A stretch of DNA of 36,884 nt from Chitinophagaceae bacterium (GTDB lineage: Bacteria > Bacteroidota > Bacteroidia > Chitinophagales > Chitinophagaceae), in contig JADJVB010000004.1 of NCBI GenBank assembly GCA_016710745.1, positions 1-36,884 of the forward strand, given 5' to 3'. The number at the start of each line of letters is the position of its first letter. Positions within the stretch are counted from its first letter, which is position 1. The notes beneath the pieces are model-generated. The model was not told the origin of the DNA, made no database searches, and was given only the letters and a program-made list of their open reading frames with translations. The translations under genes were made by a program, and so were the position numbers. Positions 11,949-21,218 of the stretch are shown here, piece after piece.

Positions 11949-12216
11949 AATCATTGTTTTAGGTTAAAGAAAACAGTTAATACATCCGGCAGCGTTTTCC
12001 TGCACGTTATATGATTAACCGGTATAAAAATAGTATTTGGAATTATTAATTACAAGAGCGTAAATAAAAACAGAAGGTTGCTTATGGTCGTCAATTCCGC
12101 GAACAACATGGTGTTATCCCGGCAGGCGGATCGTTGTCCGGATCGTTGATATAGTATTGCAGAACCCGGCCTTACATGGAGCAATCAATTTTTACGGCCT
12201 GGCTCCGCTAACTGCA
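11949..12216. other. Intergenic region without a supported gene
   Basis: It lies between the GH30 stop and the aquaporin start. There is a short GGATCGTTG direct repeat near 12128-12147 and nothing else that I can name. Confidence 0.4.
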
Positions 12217-13702
12217 TCAATAAACCATCGTTTGTATCGCATGCGGCAATATGCTCAGCTCCACCGCCTGCGTGCCGATGAACAGGTTGTAGCTGATAGG
12301 CTTATCAGTTTGGTTCATCACCACGGTAGCCATTTTTCCATTTTCATTTAAAAAAGAAGTAGCCAGCAGGTGGCTCCTGCTGCTTGATGTACTTACCCTT
12401 TTGGCATTGGGCCTGATAAATTTTGAAAAATGCCCGATATAATAATAGGCCGGGGTATAAATGAGCGCCCCGTTTTTAACATCAGCATGAAGGGGTGCAA
12501 AACAATAATTGGCTACATGATTGGGACCTCCGTTCTCATCCAGTAAAATATTCCAGTCGGTCCAACCCACAGTTCCGTTATTAAAATCATGGATCATGGA
12601 GCGGCCATAGCGTTCTGCATTGGGCCAGTATTGTAATTTACCGGCATTGAATACTTCATTACAGCCTTCGGTGAACATCAGGTTCTTATCGGGGAAGGCT
12701 TCGTTTACATTTTTGATATTCTCAAACAAAGGTTCGCCGCCGGCCCAGATCTCGTACCAATGAAAACCAATGCCCAGGCATATTTGGCAGCTTCGGGATC
12801 ACCAAAAATGACATTGGCCCTTTCGCTTATCATATCGCGGTTGTGGTCCCATACAATTATTTTTTTATCACCCAGGCCCTCCTGTTTCATCACGGGTCCC
12901 AGGTGGTTCTTTAAAAAATCCCGCTCTTCTTCGGCGGTATAGATGCAGGATTCCCAGCGCTGCACGGCCATGGGTTCGTTTTGTATGGTAAGCCCCCATA
13001 CCGGAACACCCGCTGCCTCATAAGCCTTAATGAATTTGGCAAAATACTGCGCCCATACGTTCCCGTATTGTGGCAATAGTTTGCCTCCCTGCAACATGTT
13101 GTTATTGGTTTTCATAAATGCCGGCGGACTCCAGGGGCTGGCATACAACGTGAGCTTACCACCCGCAGCTTCGGTGGCTTTTTTTATCAATGGGATGCGG
13201 TATTTTTTGTCGTGTTCAATACTGAAGGTTTTAAGAGCCGAATCGCCTTCTGTTATATACGTATAACTTCCCGAGGAAAAATCGCAACTATGTATGGTGG
13301 TGCGGGCCAGGGTATAGCCGATGCCCTCCTGCGGATCGTAATAGGCTTTGAGCATTTTTTGTTGTTCGGCTTCGGGCAGCTTCGCAAATACTTCGGCCGA
13401 TGCATCGGTGATGGCACCACCAATACCCAAAAAGGTCTGGAAGGTTTTGTCGGGATTTACAAAGATGGAAACATTCGATTCCAGGGGCTGGCCCGCCGGG
13501 GCAAATGCCTTAGTACCTGTAAGAGATAGCCGCAAATTACCGGTGTCGGCTGTGGTATATACCTGAACCGATTTCCCGGCTGTAGAAAAACCGGCACCGG
13601 GCACGCCGCTATTCGTCGGCTTTTTTTCTTCACCGGAATTACATCCGCAGAAATATACGGTCATTACCAGGCCGGCCAGGATCGAGGGCATATTTTTTTC
13701 AT
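12217..13702 (-). CDS. GH30 glycoside hydrolase lipoprotein (glucosylceramidase-like), frameshifted
   Basis: Exported retaining glycosidase of family GH30, which includes bacterial glucosylceramidase, beta-1,6-glucanase and related activities. The acid/base Glu is in GLTIQNEPMA and the nucleophile Glu in LMFTEGCNE; QTFLGIGGAITDA and YASPWSPPAFMKTN are further family blocks. A frameshift near 12750 separates the two catalytic residues; repairing it restores GFHWYEIWAGGEPLFENI. The N-terminus is a lipoprotein signal (MPSILAGLVMTVYFCGCNS). In-frame ATG is at 13691, but adding one A to the run just upstream would give MKKNMPSIL from ATG 13702, which I prefer. The repaired length of about 494 aa is normal. 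The substrate cannot be read from sequence alone, and no SusC/SusD partner is adjacent. Confidence 0.9.
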
Positions 13703-13796
13703 AAACTGTTTGTGGGTTGATGTTTTGATGAAGATACAATATAACCGGAAAATGACGGGCGTGGCGGGTTGACCTTTATGCCCGGATGGATGCCTC

Positions 13797-13904
13797 CTTC
13801 GCCCTGGTTGGTGTCTTCACCAACCGGAAAAAAATGTTCAACGTAGACATTGATCAGCAGAAGAAAATAACATCGCCGCCGTTGGTCAGGCGACAAACAG
13901 CGGC
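13797..13904. repeat. Composite palindrome element copy A (REP hairpin plus second hairpin)
   Basis: The first hairpin, GGTTGGTGTCTTCACCAACC (13806-13825), is a family 1 palindrome with altered stem. After a degenerate inverted partner and a linker, a second imperfect hairpin with TTGGTCAGGCGAC lies near 13881-13904. The whole unit recurs at 14878-14984 in the same orientation. Confidence 0.8.
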
Positions 13905-14090
13905 GAGAGGGTAAACACAAAGCATAACATCGCCGGCTTTAACAAATACACAACATAAAAACAGCCTCCCCTGCGCCCGGCGTTAAACTATCTGTTCTCA
14001 ACGTTGTTAAGCATAGCAAGCCGCAGAAACGTTATTTACGTAAGTAACGAAGGCTTGACAAATTTTTCACTGATTAAAAAAAAGAACTTT

Positions 14091-14818
14091 ATGAAGAACA
14101 TGATGTTAGTACTGCTTTGTGCAGTTAGCTTTTCGGCATATGCCCAGGAAGGCAAGGACAAAAAAGACAAATGGCACCACATGAAAGGCGACGCACCCGT
14201 AATGACCCGGGGACTTGGCGTAAGTTTTCAAAATTTGATGCATTAAACAGCCGCATTGCCGGTTTTACACAATTTAAGGGCTTGCCGGATCATATGTGGA
14301 CCATCTCCGGCGGATCGATGCACACGCATAAGAATTTTATATCGCAGTTTACCATTGGGGCCGGCAGCAGTTTAACCGGCAAGCCTGATAAAATGAGCAG
14401 CAGCATGCGTTATGTAGGCGGTGGTATCGATTTTGGTTACGACCTTATTCCCTCCGAAACGATCATGTTGTACCCGCTGGTAGGTATTGGTGCTGAAACC
14501 TATAGCGCCAAATTTTACAAAGATGTATCGGCGGTAGATTTTGATGTGGCCGCAACTTCGTCTACTGTGCAAAACAGCAACCGCCCTGTAAAATTCAACA
14601 ATAGTTTTTTAACCTACCGGTTAGGACTGGGTTTTTCATTTAAAACCCCCAAGCACCCGGGCAGTATTGGCCTGCAGGCAGGCTATACCGGCAGCTTTAA
14701 AGACCGTAGCTGGAAAACCTCCGACAACCAAATCCTGGGCAATGCGCCCAAAGATGGCCTCAGCCGTTTTGCTGTGTCGCTGGTATTTACCGGTGGCGGG
14801 ATGATGATGGGGAAATAA
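14091..14818 (+). CDS. Outer-membrane beta-barrel-like protein, one frameshift
   Basis: Predicted exported protein of about 242 aa. The ATG at 14091 opens a clear signal peptide (MKNMMLVLLCAVSFSAYAQ). Beta-strand-rich, glycine-containing segments follow (QFTIGAGSSLTG, MRYVGGGIDFGYDLIP, LYPLVGIGAET, FLTYRLGLGFSF, GSIGLQAGYTGSF), ending in a strand FAVSLVFTGGG, which is typical of small Bacteroidota barrels. A break near 14230 separates the signal peptide frame (VSFQ) from the body (KFDALNSRIAG). It lies alone on the plus strand between two copies of a 107-bp palindromic element. No specific porin or receptor family was recognised, so the function is open. Confidence 0.75.
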
Positions 14819-14877
14819 AAAATTACTATGAAGACTTAAAAGGTATGGCATTGCTGTACCTTTTTTTGTTTACACCC

Positions 14878-14984
14878 CTTCGCCCTGGTTGGTGTCCTCA
14901 CCAACCGGAACAATATGTTCGACGTAGACATTCATCAGCAGAAGAAAATAACATCCGTTGCTGTTGGTCAGGCGACCAACAGCC
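14878..14984. repeat. Composite palindrome element copy B
   Basis: Direct copy of the element at 13797. The first hairpin is GGTTGGTGTCCTCACCAACC (14887-14906). The second is a perfect 10-bp stem, GCTGTTGGTC / GACCAACAGC (14960-14983). It sits just past the outer-membrane protein gene and close to the dinD end. Confidence 0.8.
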
Positions 14985-14998
14985 GCGAACATCGCGCA

Positions 14999-15845
14999 TC
15001 AACATAAACCCATATTATTTTTACGGCCCTTTGCCAATTTTTTCTCTTCTGTCTTTAATTTACGCTCCGGTTTTTTACATCCCCGGCAGCGGGTAATCGC
15101 TCCGGTTTTACCCCTCTTTCTTTAAGTATTTTTCTCACGGCCATATTATTATCAACATGCTCTTTGCTGATGTCCGCATCGCCCTTTAGGTCTTTTTCCA
15201 ACACATTATGGCTGGTAAGTTCAGTTGCAAAATCCTTTGCCTTAATGGTAAGCGTGGGTAAAAAATCGACCAGTGGCCTGTTGGCGGGTACGGCCAGTTT
15301 CCGTTTCATATCGTTGGTATTGAAGCCGCCGAACAAAGCGGCATCGCCTTTCGACCTGATGAGCGCAAATCCTTTTTCGTTCACCCCACGCTCATAAATA
15401 ATACCGGATAGTTTTTTCTCTGTTTTAGATAATTTTTCCCTGGCGTTAACCCTTTCCACATCCAGCAGCCGTTGTTCAACAATTTCCTGCTTGCGGGTTT
15501 GTACGGCAAAATAAGTTTGGGCAAAGGCAATGGCCTGTTTGGATGCATCACCATTTTGTGCAATCAGGTAACAGGCATAGCGGGTGAGGGCCAAGTCATC
15601 AACTTCACGTTGAGCGGTTTTGGCGGGTTGATCATTTTCGTGACATCACGAAAATGATCGCTTATTTTTTCACCTGCATTTTCGCAGGCTTTTTTTGCCT
15701 TATCTACTGCATTGATAAAATTCTCCCACCTTGCATATCCCAAAATGGGTTGCAACTCTCTGGCACTCCAGCATTCAATACCCTTGATGGTATAACCAGC
15801 CAGCTCAAATTGCTGAAATAGTGCGTTTATTAATTCTTTTTTCAT
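14999..15845 (-). CDS. dinD: DNA-damage-inducible protein D, frameshifted
   Basis: Homologue of DinD, an SOS-regulated protein that in E. coli antagonises RecA filaments. Family blocks are clear: GIECWSARELQPILGYARWE, CENAGEKISDHFRDVTKMI, LTRYACYLIAQNGDASKQAI, TYFAVQTRKQEI, ALFGGFNTNDMKR and AVRKILKERGVKPERLP. One indel near 15600 splits the N-terminal third from the rest. A second, in an A run near 15071, creates a false stop; repairing it adds KKPERKLKTEEKKLAKGRKN and moves the stop to 14999, matching the lysine-rich tail of DinD. The repaired length of about 282 aa agrees with the family. I could not identify a LexA box upstream. Confidence 0.9.
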
Positions 15846-15927
15846 TTGCCTAATTTACATACCAAGTTAATAAATTTATGGTTAAAAAACTAATATTTTT
15901 AGTAATTTGAGAAGACCTAACAGGTTA

Positions 15928-15987
15928 CGCCTTGGTTGCTGTCTCCCCCGACCGGAACGACATATTCGGTGGAGACAGCAACCGGCG
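15928..15987. repeat. REPIN-like inverted pair with 13-bp perfect arms
   Basis: GGTTGCTGTCTCC (15934-15946) and GGAGACAGCAACC (15971-15983) are perfect complements. They enclose CCGACCGGAACGACATATTC, the usual tail of the family 1 palindrome. Outer CGCC and GGCG extend the pairing. Confidence 0.85.
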
Positions 15988-16032
15988 GAAAAGTTATTGT
16001 TAACAGCAAAAAAAAGATCAGTCAATTAACAA

Positions 16033-16777
16033 CTAAAACAAAAAATGTTTCCTGCATGCCGCTATCTTATCCGTATTAATAATATCTACGCCCAGTTTTA
16101 ACATACGATCCCAGGACCTGGGTTTATCCGGTGTAGCCCAAAGCCTGAGTAGTTTTCCCCTGGCTGTGTGCCCTGGCCGCTACCTGTAAGATACGGGTAG
16201 CCATATTGCCTGCACCCAACACATAATTATAATAAGCATCGCTTATAAAACCAACCTTACCAAGGCTCAGGCTGTCGTAGTTTTCATAAGGCCGGCCATC
16301 AAATAAAATGTAAGGCGGATAATTTTTCCAGTTTTCGATCGGTCCCCTGTCGCCACTAATCAGGATTTGCACAGCCCGTGCATTCACCGACCGGTCAAAA
16401 ACAACAGGATAAGCCGCCAGTTGTTTTTGCAAAACCGCCAATACAACTTCTCCCTCTTTTTTTATATCGATCATGAGGATGGGACTGTACCCGGTATCGG
16501 GGCTTATGGATCCGTTATTGGCAGCAAACAAAGCAATGATCGGCTGCAGGTATAAGGCATTGAGCGTGGGTGCGGTGGCGGCTTTTCCGGCGTCATGTGC
16601 CACCCGCAGGCTGTCGCCAATAAGGTATACGTCGGCTTCTAAAGAAAAAACCCGGTGCTGTATGGCATGGGTAAACGGCAGCGGTTTTTCATAATCATTG
16701 TGGGCATGTATCAGCGGTGGCTGGGCCGTGGCAACAATAGTTGTAAATAAAATAAAATACAGGCAGATGAATTTCAT
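16033..16777 (-). CDS. Secreted phosphodiesterase-like protein (GDPD / PI-PLC-like fold), frameshifted
   Basis: Exported protein of about 248 aa with signal peptide MKFICLYFILFTTIVATAQ. The body begins HAHNDYEKPLPFTHAI, then FSLEADVYLIGDSLRVAHD. This His-Asn-Asp ... Glu-x-Asp ... His pattern is that of the glycerophosphodiester phosphodiesterase / AIM6-like TIM-barrel group; MIDIKKEG supplies a further acidic strand. An indel near 16155 truncates the open frame; repair gives LRLWATPDKPRSWDRMLKLG, a strand-8 signature (Trp, Asp, GVDIINTD) and TAG at 16033. The substrate is unknown: a glycerophosphodiester or a cyclic phosphodiester are both possible. It is flanked by palindromic repeats and has no operon partner. 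Confidence 0.78.
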
Positions 16778-16804
16778 TCAGTAAAGATGAGAAGAAATAT
16801 TTTT

Positions 16805-17130
16805 ACGCCCTGGTTGGTGTCTCCAACGACCGGAACGAAATGTTTGGTGGCTACATCGACCAGGGAAAAACCGGGTCTATGCACAGAACCTGCCTGTACG
16901 GCCGAAGACTGAGAAAGATGATTAATTACCCGGCTCTTCTGTTTTTGTCCGGCCCCATTCCGGCCCTACGCCCTGGTCGGTGTCTCCACCGACCGGAACG
17001 AAATGTTTGGTGGCTACATCGACCAGAGGGAAACCGAATCTATGCACAGGACCTGCCTGTACGGCCGAAGACTGAGAAAGATGATTAATTACCCGGCTCT
17101 TCTTTTTTTGTCCGGCCCCATTCCAGCTCG
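16805..17130. repeat. Tandem duplication of 163 bp containing a REPIN and a gene 3' end
   Basis: Copy 1 (16805-16967) and copy 2 (16968-17130) align with a constant 163-base offset. Each begins ACGCCCTGGT(T/C)GGTGTCTCC, holds the CGGAACGAAATG tail, and ends with GGCCCCATTCC. Copy 2 includes the last codons of the gene at 17085, so copy 1 carries an orphan gene tail. Differences are few, so the event is recent. Confidence 0.92.
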
Positions 17131-17629
17131 TAGCTGATACCGGCCAGCAAAAACTGTTGGTTAAGATGCCCCCAGGTAAATAAATACTCTACATGTGGCG
17201 CCCATTTACCTAAGTTAACCAGCAAGCCGGCACCGGTATTCGCCGACCAGAAACGCTCGATATGTACTTCTTCCAAACCGAGTGTCTGCTCTTTTTCGGA
17301 GGTATGGCTGATGCCGGCGATGGGGTAGAGTTTTATTTTTTTGATAACCGGCAACAGGTAATGGAAGTTGAGATCGAAGTCCCAGGCCGAGGCCTTGAAA
17401 GCTTCCTTTTCTTTTACATGGGTAACTGCAAAAAAGCGATTCATTTCCAGTCCGGCGGTAAGCCTTTCGTTAATATGGTAAAAGCAGCTTACATTAAGAC
17501 CGTTTAACTCACTGCGCATGCTGCGAATGCCGGCCACATCGAAGCTGACTGCTTTTGCGAACGCACCTGTAGTGCGGGTATCAAAAGACAGGCTATGCCC
17601 GCCAGTTTGATGATATGGTGGATTTTCAT
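17085..17629 (-). CDS. Small outer-membrane beta-barrel-like protein, one frameshift
   Basis: Predicted exported protein of about 181 aa. The ATG at 17629 gives signal peptide MKIHHIIKLAGIACLLIPAL ending VRSQ. An indel in an A run near 17550 shifts the frame into the body (VSFDVAGIRSMRSELNGLN). Alternating strands follow (CFYHINERLTAGLEMNRFF, DLNFHYLLPVIKKIKLYPIA, ANTGAGLLVNLGKWAPHVEY, FLLAGISYELEWG), typical of a small barrel resembling outer-membrane protein W or porin-like Bacteroidota families. The last 14 codons are included in a 163-bp tandem duplication, leaving a dead copy of the gene tail downstream. The ligand or function is not recognisable. Confidence 0.72.
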
Positions 17630-17710
17630 GGCGCAAAAAACGCTGTGGCGGCAATAAAATAAATGAGGGTAAGGGGTAGAATTGCTGATTAAGATCAGTT
17701 TTTCGCGCGC

Positions 17711-17739
17711 ATTCGCGGGCGGGTCTCTGCTCAGGATTC
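17711..17739. repeat. Degenerate family 2 palindrome fragment
   Basis: ATTCGCGGGCGGGTCTCTGC resembles the left arm and start of the core of the 58-bp elements at 3647 and 10133, followed by GGATTC in place of the right arm. It directly precedes the family 1 array. Confidence 0.45.
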
Positions 17740-17742
17740 TAT

Positions 17743-17963
17743 GCCCTGGTCGGTGTCTCCACCAGCCGAAACGAAATGTACATTGGAGGTACCAATCCTC
17801 CAACGCCCTGGTCGGTGTCTCCACCGACCGGAACGAAATATTCTATGCCCTGGTCGGTGTCTCCACCGGCCGGAATGAAATGTACATTGGAGATACCAAT
17901 CCCCACACGCCCTGGTCGGTGTCTCCACCGACCGGAACGAAATGTACATAGGAGGTACCATTC
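17743..17963. repeat. Array of four family 1 palindromes
   Basis: Stems start at 17748, 17820, 17852 and 17914, each CCCTGGTCGGTGTCTCCACC plus the GAACGAAAT tail. The spacers alternate between a short one and TACATTGGAG(G/A)TACCAATC, itself a degenerate inverted partner. Not a CRISPR array. Confidence 0.9.
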
Positions 17964-18050
17964 AGGGTGAATTTTTAATTCCCAACCAGGCAGTTATTCC
18001 TTGTAAAGAAAAGCAGTCTTTCGTACCTTTAACCCATCAATGCTTTCCTT

Positions 18051-19143
18051 ATGGCAGATCCGGGCATATATACCGGCACACAGGGGCTCAACTGGCAATG
18101 GTCGGGCACCCGCGACGAATTTGTTACCGTTTCCATCAGCGATACTGTTATTGAATTACACGACCACCGCAGCAACAGCCGGCGGGTACTGCCTGCCCCT
18201 GTTTTGCGCAGGTTGCAGATCAATACCGGCAAGGGCAACGATGTTATTCATGTAAAGACCAGGGAGCCGCTGCAGCAGCCGTTTGCGGTAAACATTGATG
18301 CCCATGGTGCCAACAAATTCATTGTAGGCACGCCCGATCCCATGGTAAACGTACAGGTAAAGCATGAACATAAAAACCTGCTGGTTTTACCCGATGACAG
18401 GGCGGCTACCTATGAACGTTATGAGCCCGGGATCAGGCGGTGGAATGAGGCAAACCGCTGCCGCGACAGCTGGTTTAAAAGCATCAGGAGGCGGTTGGTT
18501 TATTTCTTTGGCCGCGACCTGAAGTTCCCGGGTCCCCCACTACTTACGGAGAAGATGAAACGATCTTTGGCCTGGTTACCCGGACATACGGTGCCGGTTG
18601 CCCCGCCGCAAAACACCTATTTCACTACCCCGCAACATATTGCCGAGCTGAACAGCATGGCCCATCCCGGCGACATCCTGTTGCGCTACCAGGGCGGGGT
18701 ATCCCTTCGACAGGTATTTTGTAGGGGTATGGCAGCACGCCGGTTTTTACCTGCGCAGGGGCCGGGTGATAGATGCCATGGGCAACGGCATTTACCTGCG
18801 CAGCATGGAAGCCTTTGCCGAAGCCGATGGACTGGTATTGCTGCGGATGAGCACCGCCACGGCCGGTCAGCTGCACCAGGCATTGGCGTATGCCTTTGAA
18901 CAGATCGGCAAATGGTATAATGTAGATTTTGATGATAATATCAGCGAACAGTATTGCAGCGGCCTGATCATAAATGCCTTCAAATTTGCCGGTATCCTGG
19001 ATGCCGACTACCGCCGTGGCGAATCCATACATCCCGACGACCTCCTGCAACTCCCCGGCCTGCACCTGGTATGGACCAACCGGCCCGACCTGTTGAAAAG
19101 CAGTTGTAAAAATGCATTAATGGAGTTGGTTTGCAGTAATTGA
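18051..19143 (+). CDS. YiiX/YaeF-type permuted papain-like cysteine peptidase (C92), one frameshift
   Basis: Predicted NlpC/P60-superfamily hydrolase of the circularly permuted YiiX/YaeF (C92) type. The C-terminal half has AHPGDILLRYQGG, then after a frameshift near 18705 the repaired FVGVWQHAGFYLRRGRVIDA with the catalytic His. EQYCSGLIINAFKFAG supplies the catalytic Cys. This order (His before Cys) is the permutation hallmark. The N-terminal 150 residues (GLNWQWSGTRDEFVTVSISD, LQINTGKGNDVIHV) look beta-rich and resemble calcium-binding repeat leaders, but I do not recognise a family. No signal peptide is evident from MADPGIYTGT. Such enzymes act on cell-wall peptides or lipids; the substrate is unknown. 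The start at 18051 follows the four-copy palindrome array. Confidence 0.8.
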
Positions 19144-19221
19144 TGTGGTGGTGGAACTGGCATAAGTGCAAATGACCGCCAGTAACACCCTCCTGCTTTC
19201 TCTCGTTTGGGTTAAGGGTGG

Positions 19222-19229
19222 TACTTTTG
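19222..19229 (+). promoter_or_regulatory. Candidate Bacteroidota -7 box for vsr
   Basis: TACTTTTG matches the Bacteroidota TAnnTTTG element exactly and ends 9 bases before the vsr ATG, implying a very short or absent leader. No clear TTTG -33 element at the usual spacing was found; TTTC at 19197 is the nearest. Confidence 0.4.
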
Positions 19230-19238
19230 TACTATTAT

Positions 19239-19652
19239 ATGGCAGATGTACATACTAATCAGCAGCGCAGCTTTAACATGAGCCGCATTAAAGGCAAGGA
19301 CACAAAGCCTGAAATGCTGGTGCGGAGATTTTTGTATACGAATGGATTCCGATATAAACTGCACGATAAAAACCTGCCCGGCAAGCCTGATATTGTTTTG
19401 CCAAAATACCGCACGGTTATTTTTGTACACGGTTGTTTTTGGCATGGACATACCAATTGTAAATATTTTGTGGTACCCAAAACCCGTACCCAATGGTGGA
19501 CCGATAAAATAAATGGCAACAAAGCCAATGATGAAAAAGCGGTAAAGGCTTTAAAGAAAGATGGCTGGAAAATTATTAATGTTTGGGAATGCGAACTTAA
19601 ACCTGCCAAGGTTGAAAAAACATTAAACGCTCTTCTTAAAAAAATCTCCTGA
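19239..19652 (+). CDS. vsr: Very short patch repair endonuclease
   Basis: Vsr nicks 5' of T in T:G mismatches that arise when 5-methylcytosine deaminates, protecting the methylase target sites. The frame is intact, 137 aa. Conserved blocks are MSRIKGKDTKPEMLVRRFLY, GKPDIVLPKYRTVIFVHGCF (catalytic Asp), CFWHGHTNCKYF (His/Cys metal and active-site cluster) and WKIINVWECEL. The start at 19239 (MADVHTNQQ) was chosen over an upstream ATG at 19218 because family members begin close to the RxxMSRI block and the promoter box lies between the two ATGs. It is the first gene of the plus-strand restriction-modification operon and matches the cytosine-5 methylase downstream. The AT content is higher than in the genes to its left. 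Confidence 0.95.
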   Translation: MADVHTNQQRSFNMSRIKGKDTKPEMLVRRFLYTNGFRYKLHDKNLPGKPDIVLPKYRTVIFVHGCFWHGHTNCKYFVVPKTRTQWWTDKINGNKANDEKAVKALKKDGWKIINVWECELKPAKVEKTLNALLKKIS

Positions 19653-19676
19653 TTTATTTGCAGCAATTTATGCAAG

Positions 19677-19707
19677 GTGACTTAAAGGCAAATGTACTTT
19701 AAGTCAC
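19677..19707. promoter_or_regulatory. C-box-like operator: perfect 11-bp inverted repeat
   Basis: GTGACTTAAAG (19677-19687) and CTTTAAGTCAC (19697-19707) are perfect complements with a 9-base spacer. The pair lies 18 bases before the start of the HTH gene, where controller proteins of restriction-modification systems bind to autoregulate. The GACT/AGTC ends resemble known C-boxes. Confidence 0.75.
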
Positions 19708-19725
19708 ATATGGTAGTATTGCTGT

Positions 19726-19964
19726 ATGGATATTAAAACCAAAATCGGGTTGCGGATTAAGGAAATACGCACCGAAAAGGAACTCACACAGGAAGCGGTT
19801 GCTTTTAAAGCAGAGATAGACCGCACATTCATGAATCATGTCGAAAATGGCAAACGCAATGTATCAGTAGATACATTGGAGAAACTCGTATGCAGTGGAC
19901 TGGAGATGAGTTTCAAAGACTTTTTAACACAGATATTTTTAATGGCAAAAAGAAAGGGAGATAA
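19726..19964 (+). CDS. Controller-type XRE/HTH regulator of the restriction-modification operon, one frameshift
   Basis: Small DNA-binding protein, about 79 aa when repaired. KIGLRIKEIRTEKELTQEAV, AFKAEIDRTFMNHVENGKRN and VSVDTLEKLV form a complete XRE helix-turn-helix. C proteins of this kind time restriction enzyme expression after entry into a new host. A missing T near 19921 makes the frame run on into the methylase. Restoring it gives FKDFFNTDIFNGKKKGR and TAA at 19962-19964, one base before the methylase ATG and overlapping its AGGGAG ribosome site. I infer that it binds the perfect inverted repeat just upstream of its own start. It could instead be a plain repressor of the methylase. 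Confidence 0.85.
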
Positions 19965-19965
19965 A

Positions 19966-21217
19966 ATGAAGGTTAAAGAAGTACAATTATTGAGTTCAAA
20001 AATTGAGGTTGCCATTGATAAAATCTGGAAGGTTTCCTTATTCGGTCCTGACAATTATAAGTCGGCTGTTATCAGTCATTATCTGAGAACAAAAAAAGAA
20101 GTCTCAAAAACCAGCAATTGAATATGCAGCTGATTTACTTGAAGGATATATTGACGAAGAAATAACGAGCAAAGTTGCAGAGGATGCTTTGCAGATTTTA
20201 ATTGGCTTTGAACAGGATATCCCTTTTCCAAAACCTGCAAATCCAAAATTCACTTTTATTGACTTATTCGCAGGTATTGGCGGTTTTAGAATTGCTATGC
20301 AGAGAAATCAGGGTGAATGTGTGTTTTCATCAGAGTGGGATAAAATGGCACAGCGAACCTACTATGCAAATTTTGGTGAAATTCCTTTTGGAGATATTAC
20401 AAAGCCTGAAACAAAACAATGGATTCCGGACCAGTTTGATATTCTGTGTGGAGGTTTCCCATGCCAACCGTTTTCAATTGCCGGAGTTAGTAAGAAAAAC
20501 AGTCTTGGCCGTAAACATGGTTTTGAAGATGAAAAGCAAGGCAATTTATTTTTTCACATTGCAGAAATTATTGAAACACACAGGCCAAAAGCTTTCTTTC
20601 TCGAAAATGTAAAAAATCTTGTGTCACATGACAAAGGCAACACTTTCAAAGTTATAAAAGAAACTTTGATTGATTTAGGCTATAGTTTTCATTTTAAAGT
20701 CTTAAACGGAAAAAACTTTGTGCCTCAAAACAGAGAGCGGACTTTTATGGTAGGGTTTGATAAAAAAGTATTTAAAGGCGAAGAGAAATTTGAATTCCCC
20801 GTTATGCCAGAACTAACTAAAACAGTTAAAGACATTTTAGAACCTAAAGTTGATAAAAAATATACGTTAACGGATCATCTCTGGAAATACTTACAGGACT
20901 ATTCTAAAAAACATAAAGAAAAGGGAAACGGTTTTGGATTTGGTCTTGTTGATTTGAACGGAACAACCAGAACCATGAGTGCACGATATTATAAGGATGG
21001 CTCTGAAATTTTAATACCACAGGGAAAAAACAAAAACCCCAGAAGGCTTTCAATAAGGGAGGCTGCAAACTTACAGGGGTATCCTGAACATTTTATTATT
21101 GATGCGGTATCAATGAACCAGGGATATAAACAGTTTGGAAATTCTGTTGTTGTGCCGTTAATTGAAGCAATCGGAGAAAACATAGTAAATACATTAGAAA
21201 CGAAAAGAAAAAAATAG
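19966..21217 (+). CDS. DNA (cytosine-5) methyltransferase, Dcm/M.EcoRII-like, one frameshift
   Basis: Transfers methyl from S-adenosylmethionine to C5 of cytosine, protecting the site cut by the downstream enzyme. Motifs are in canonical order: I FTFIDLFAGIGGFRIAM, IV GGFPCQPFSIAG with the catalytic Cys, VI FFLENVKNLV, VIII VPQNRERTFMVGF, IX RRLSIREAANLQGYPEHF, X QGYKQFGNSVVVPLIEAI. The target-recognition segment TRTMSARYYKDGSEILI resembles enzymes for CCWGG/CCNGG sites; that specificity is inferred. An extra A near 20109 splits off an N-terminal region of about 90 aa (MKVKEVQLLSSKIEVAIDKI ... KPAIEYAADLLEGYIDEEI). I place the start at ATG 19966, after AGGGAG, giving 416 aa. One base separates it from the HTH gene and one from the endonuclease. 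Confidence 0.95.
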
Positions 21218-21218
21218 C

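Noticed and set aside
17743..17963. CRISPR-like array
   Set aside because: The repeats are palindromic units with asymmetric tail, spacers are short, irregular and partly shared, and no cas gene is present.
17682..17970. Small ORFs with VGVSTDRNE or SVSPPTGTKC peptides here and at other palindromes
   Set aside because: They are translations of the non-coding palindromes in different frames; the same peptides appear at every copy.
19726..20121. A 131-aa fusion of HTH and methylase N-terminus
   Set aside because: The fusion results from a missing T near 19921; restoring it gives a separate HTH stop, a ribosome site and a methylase ATG at 19966.
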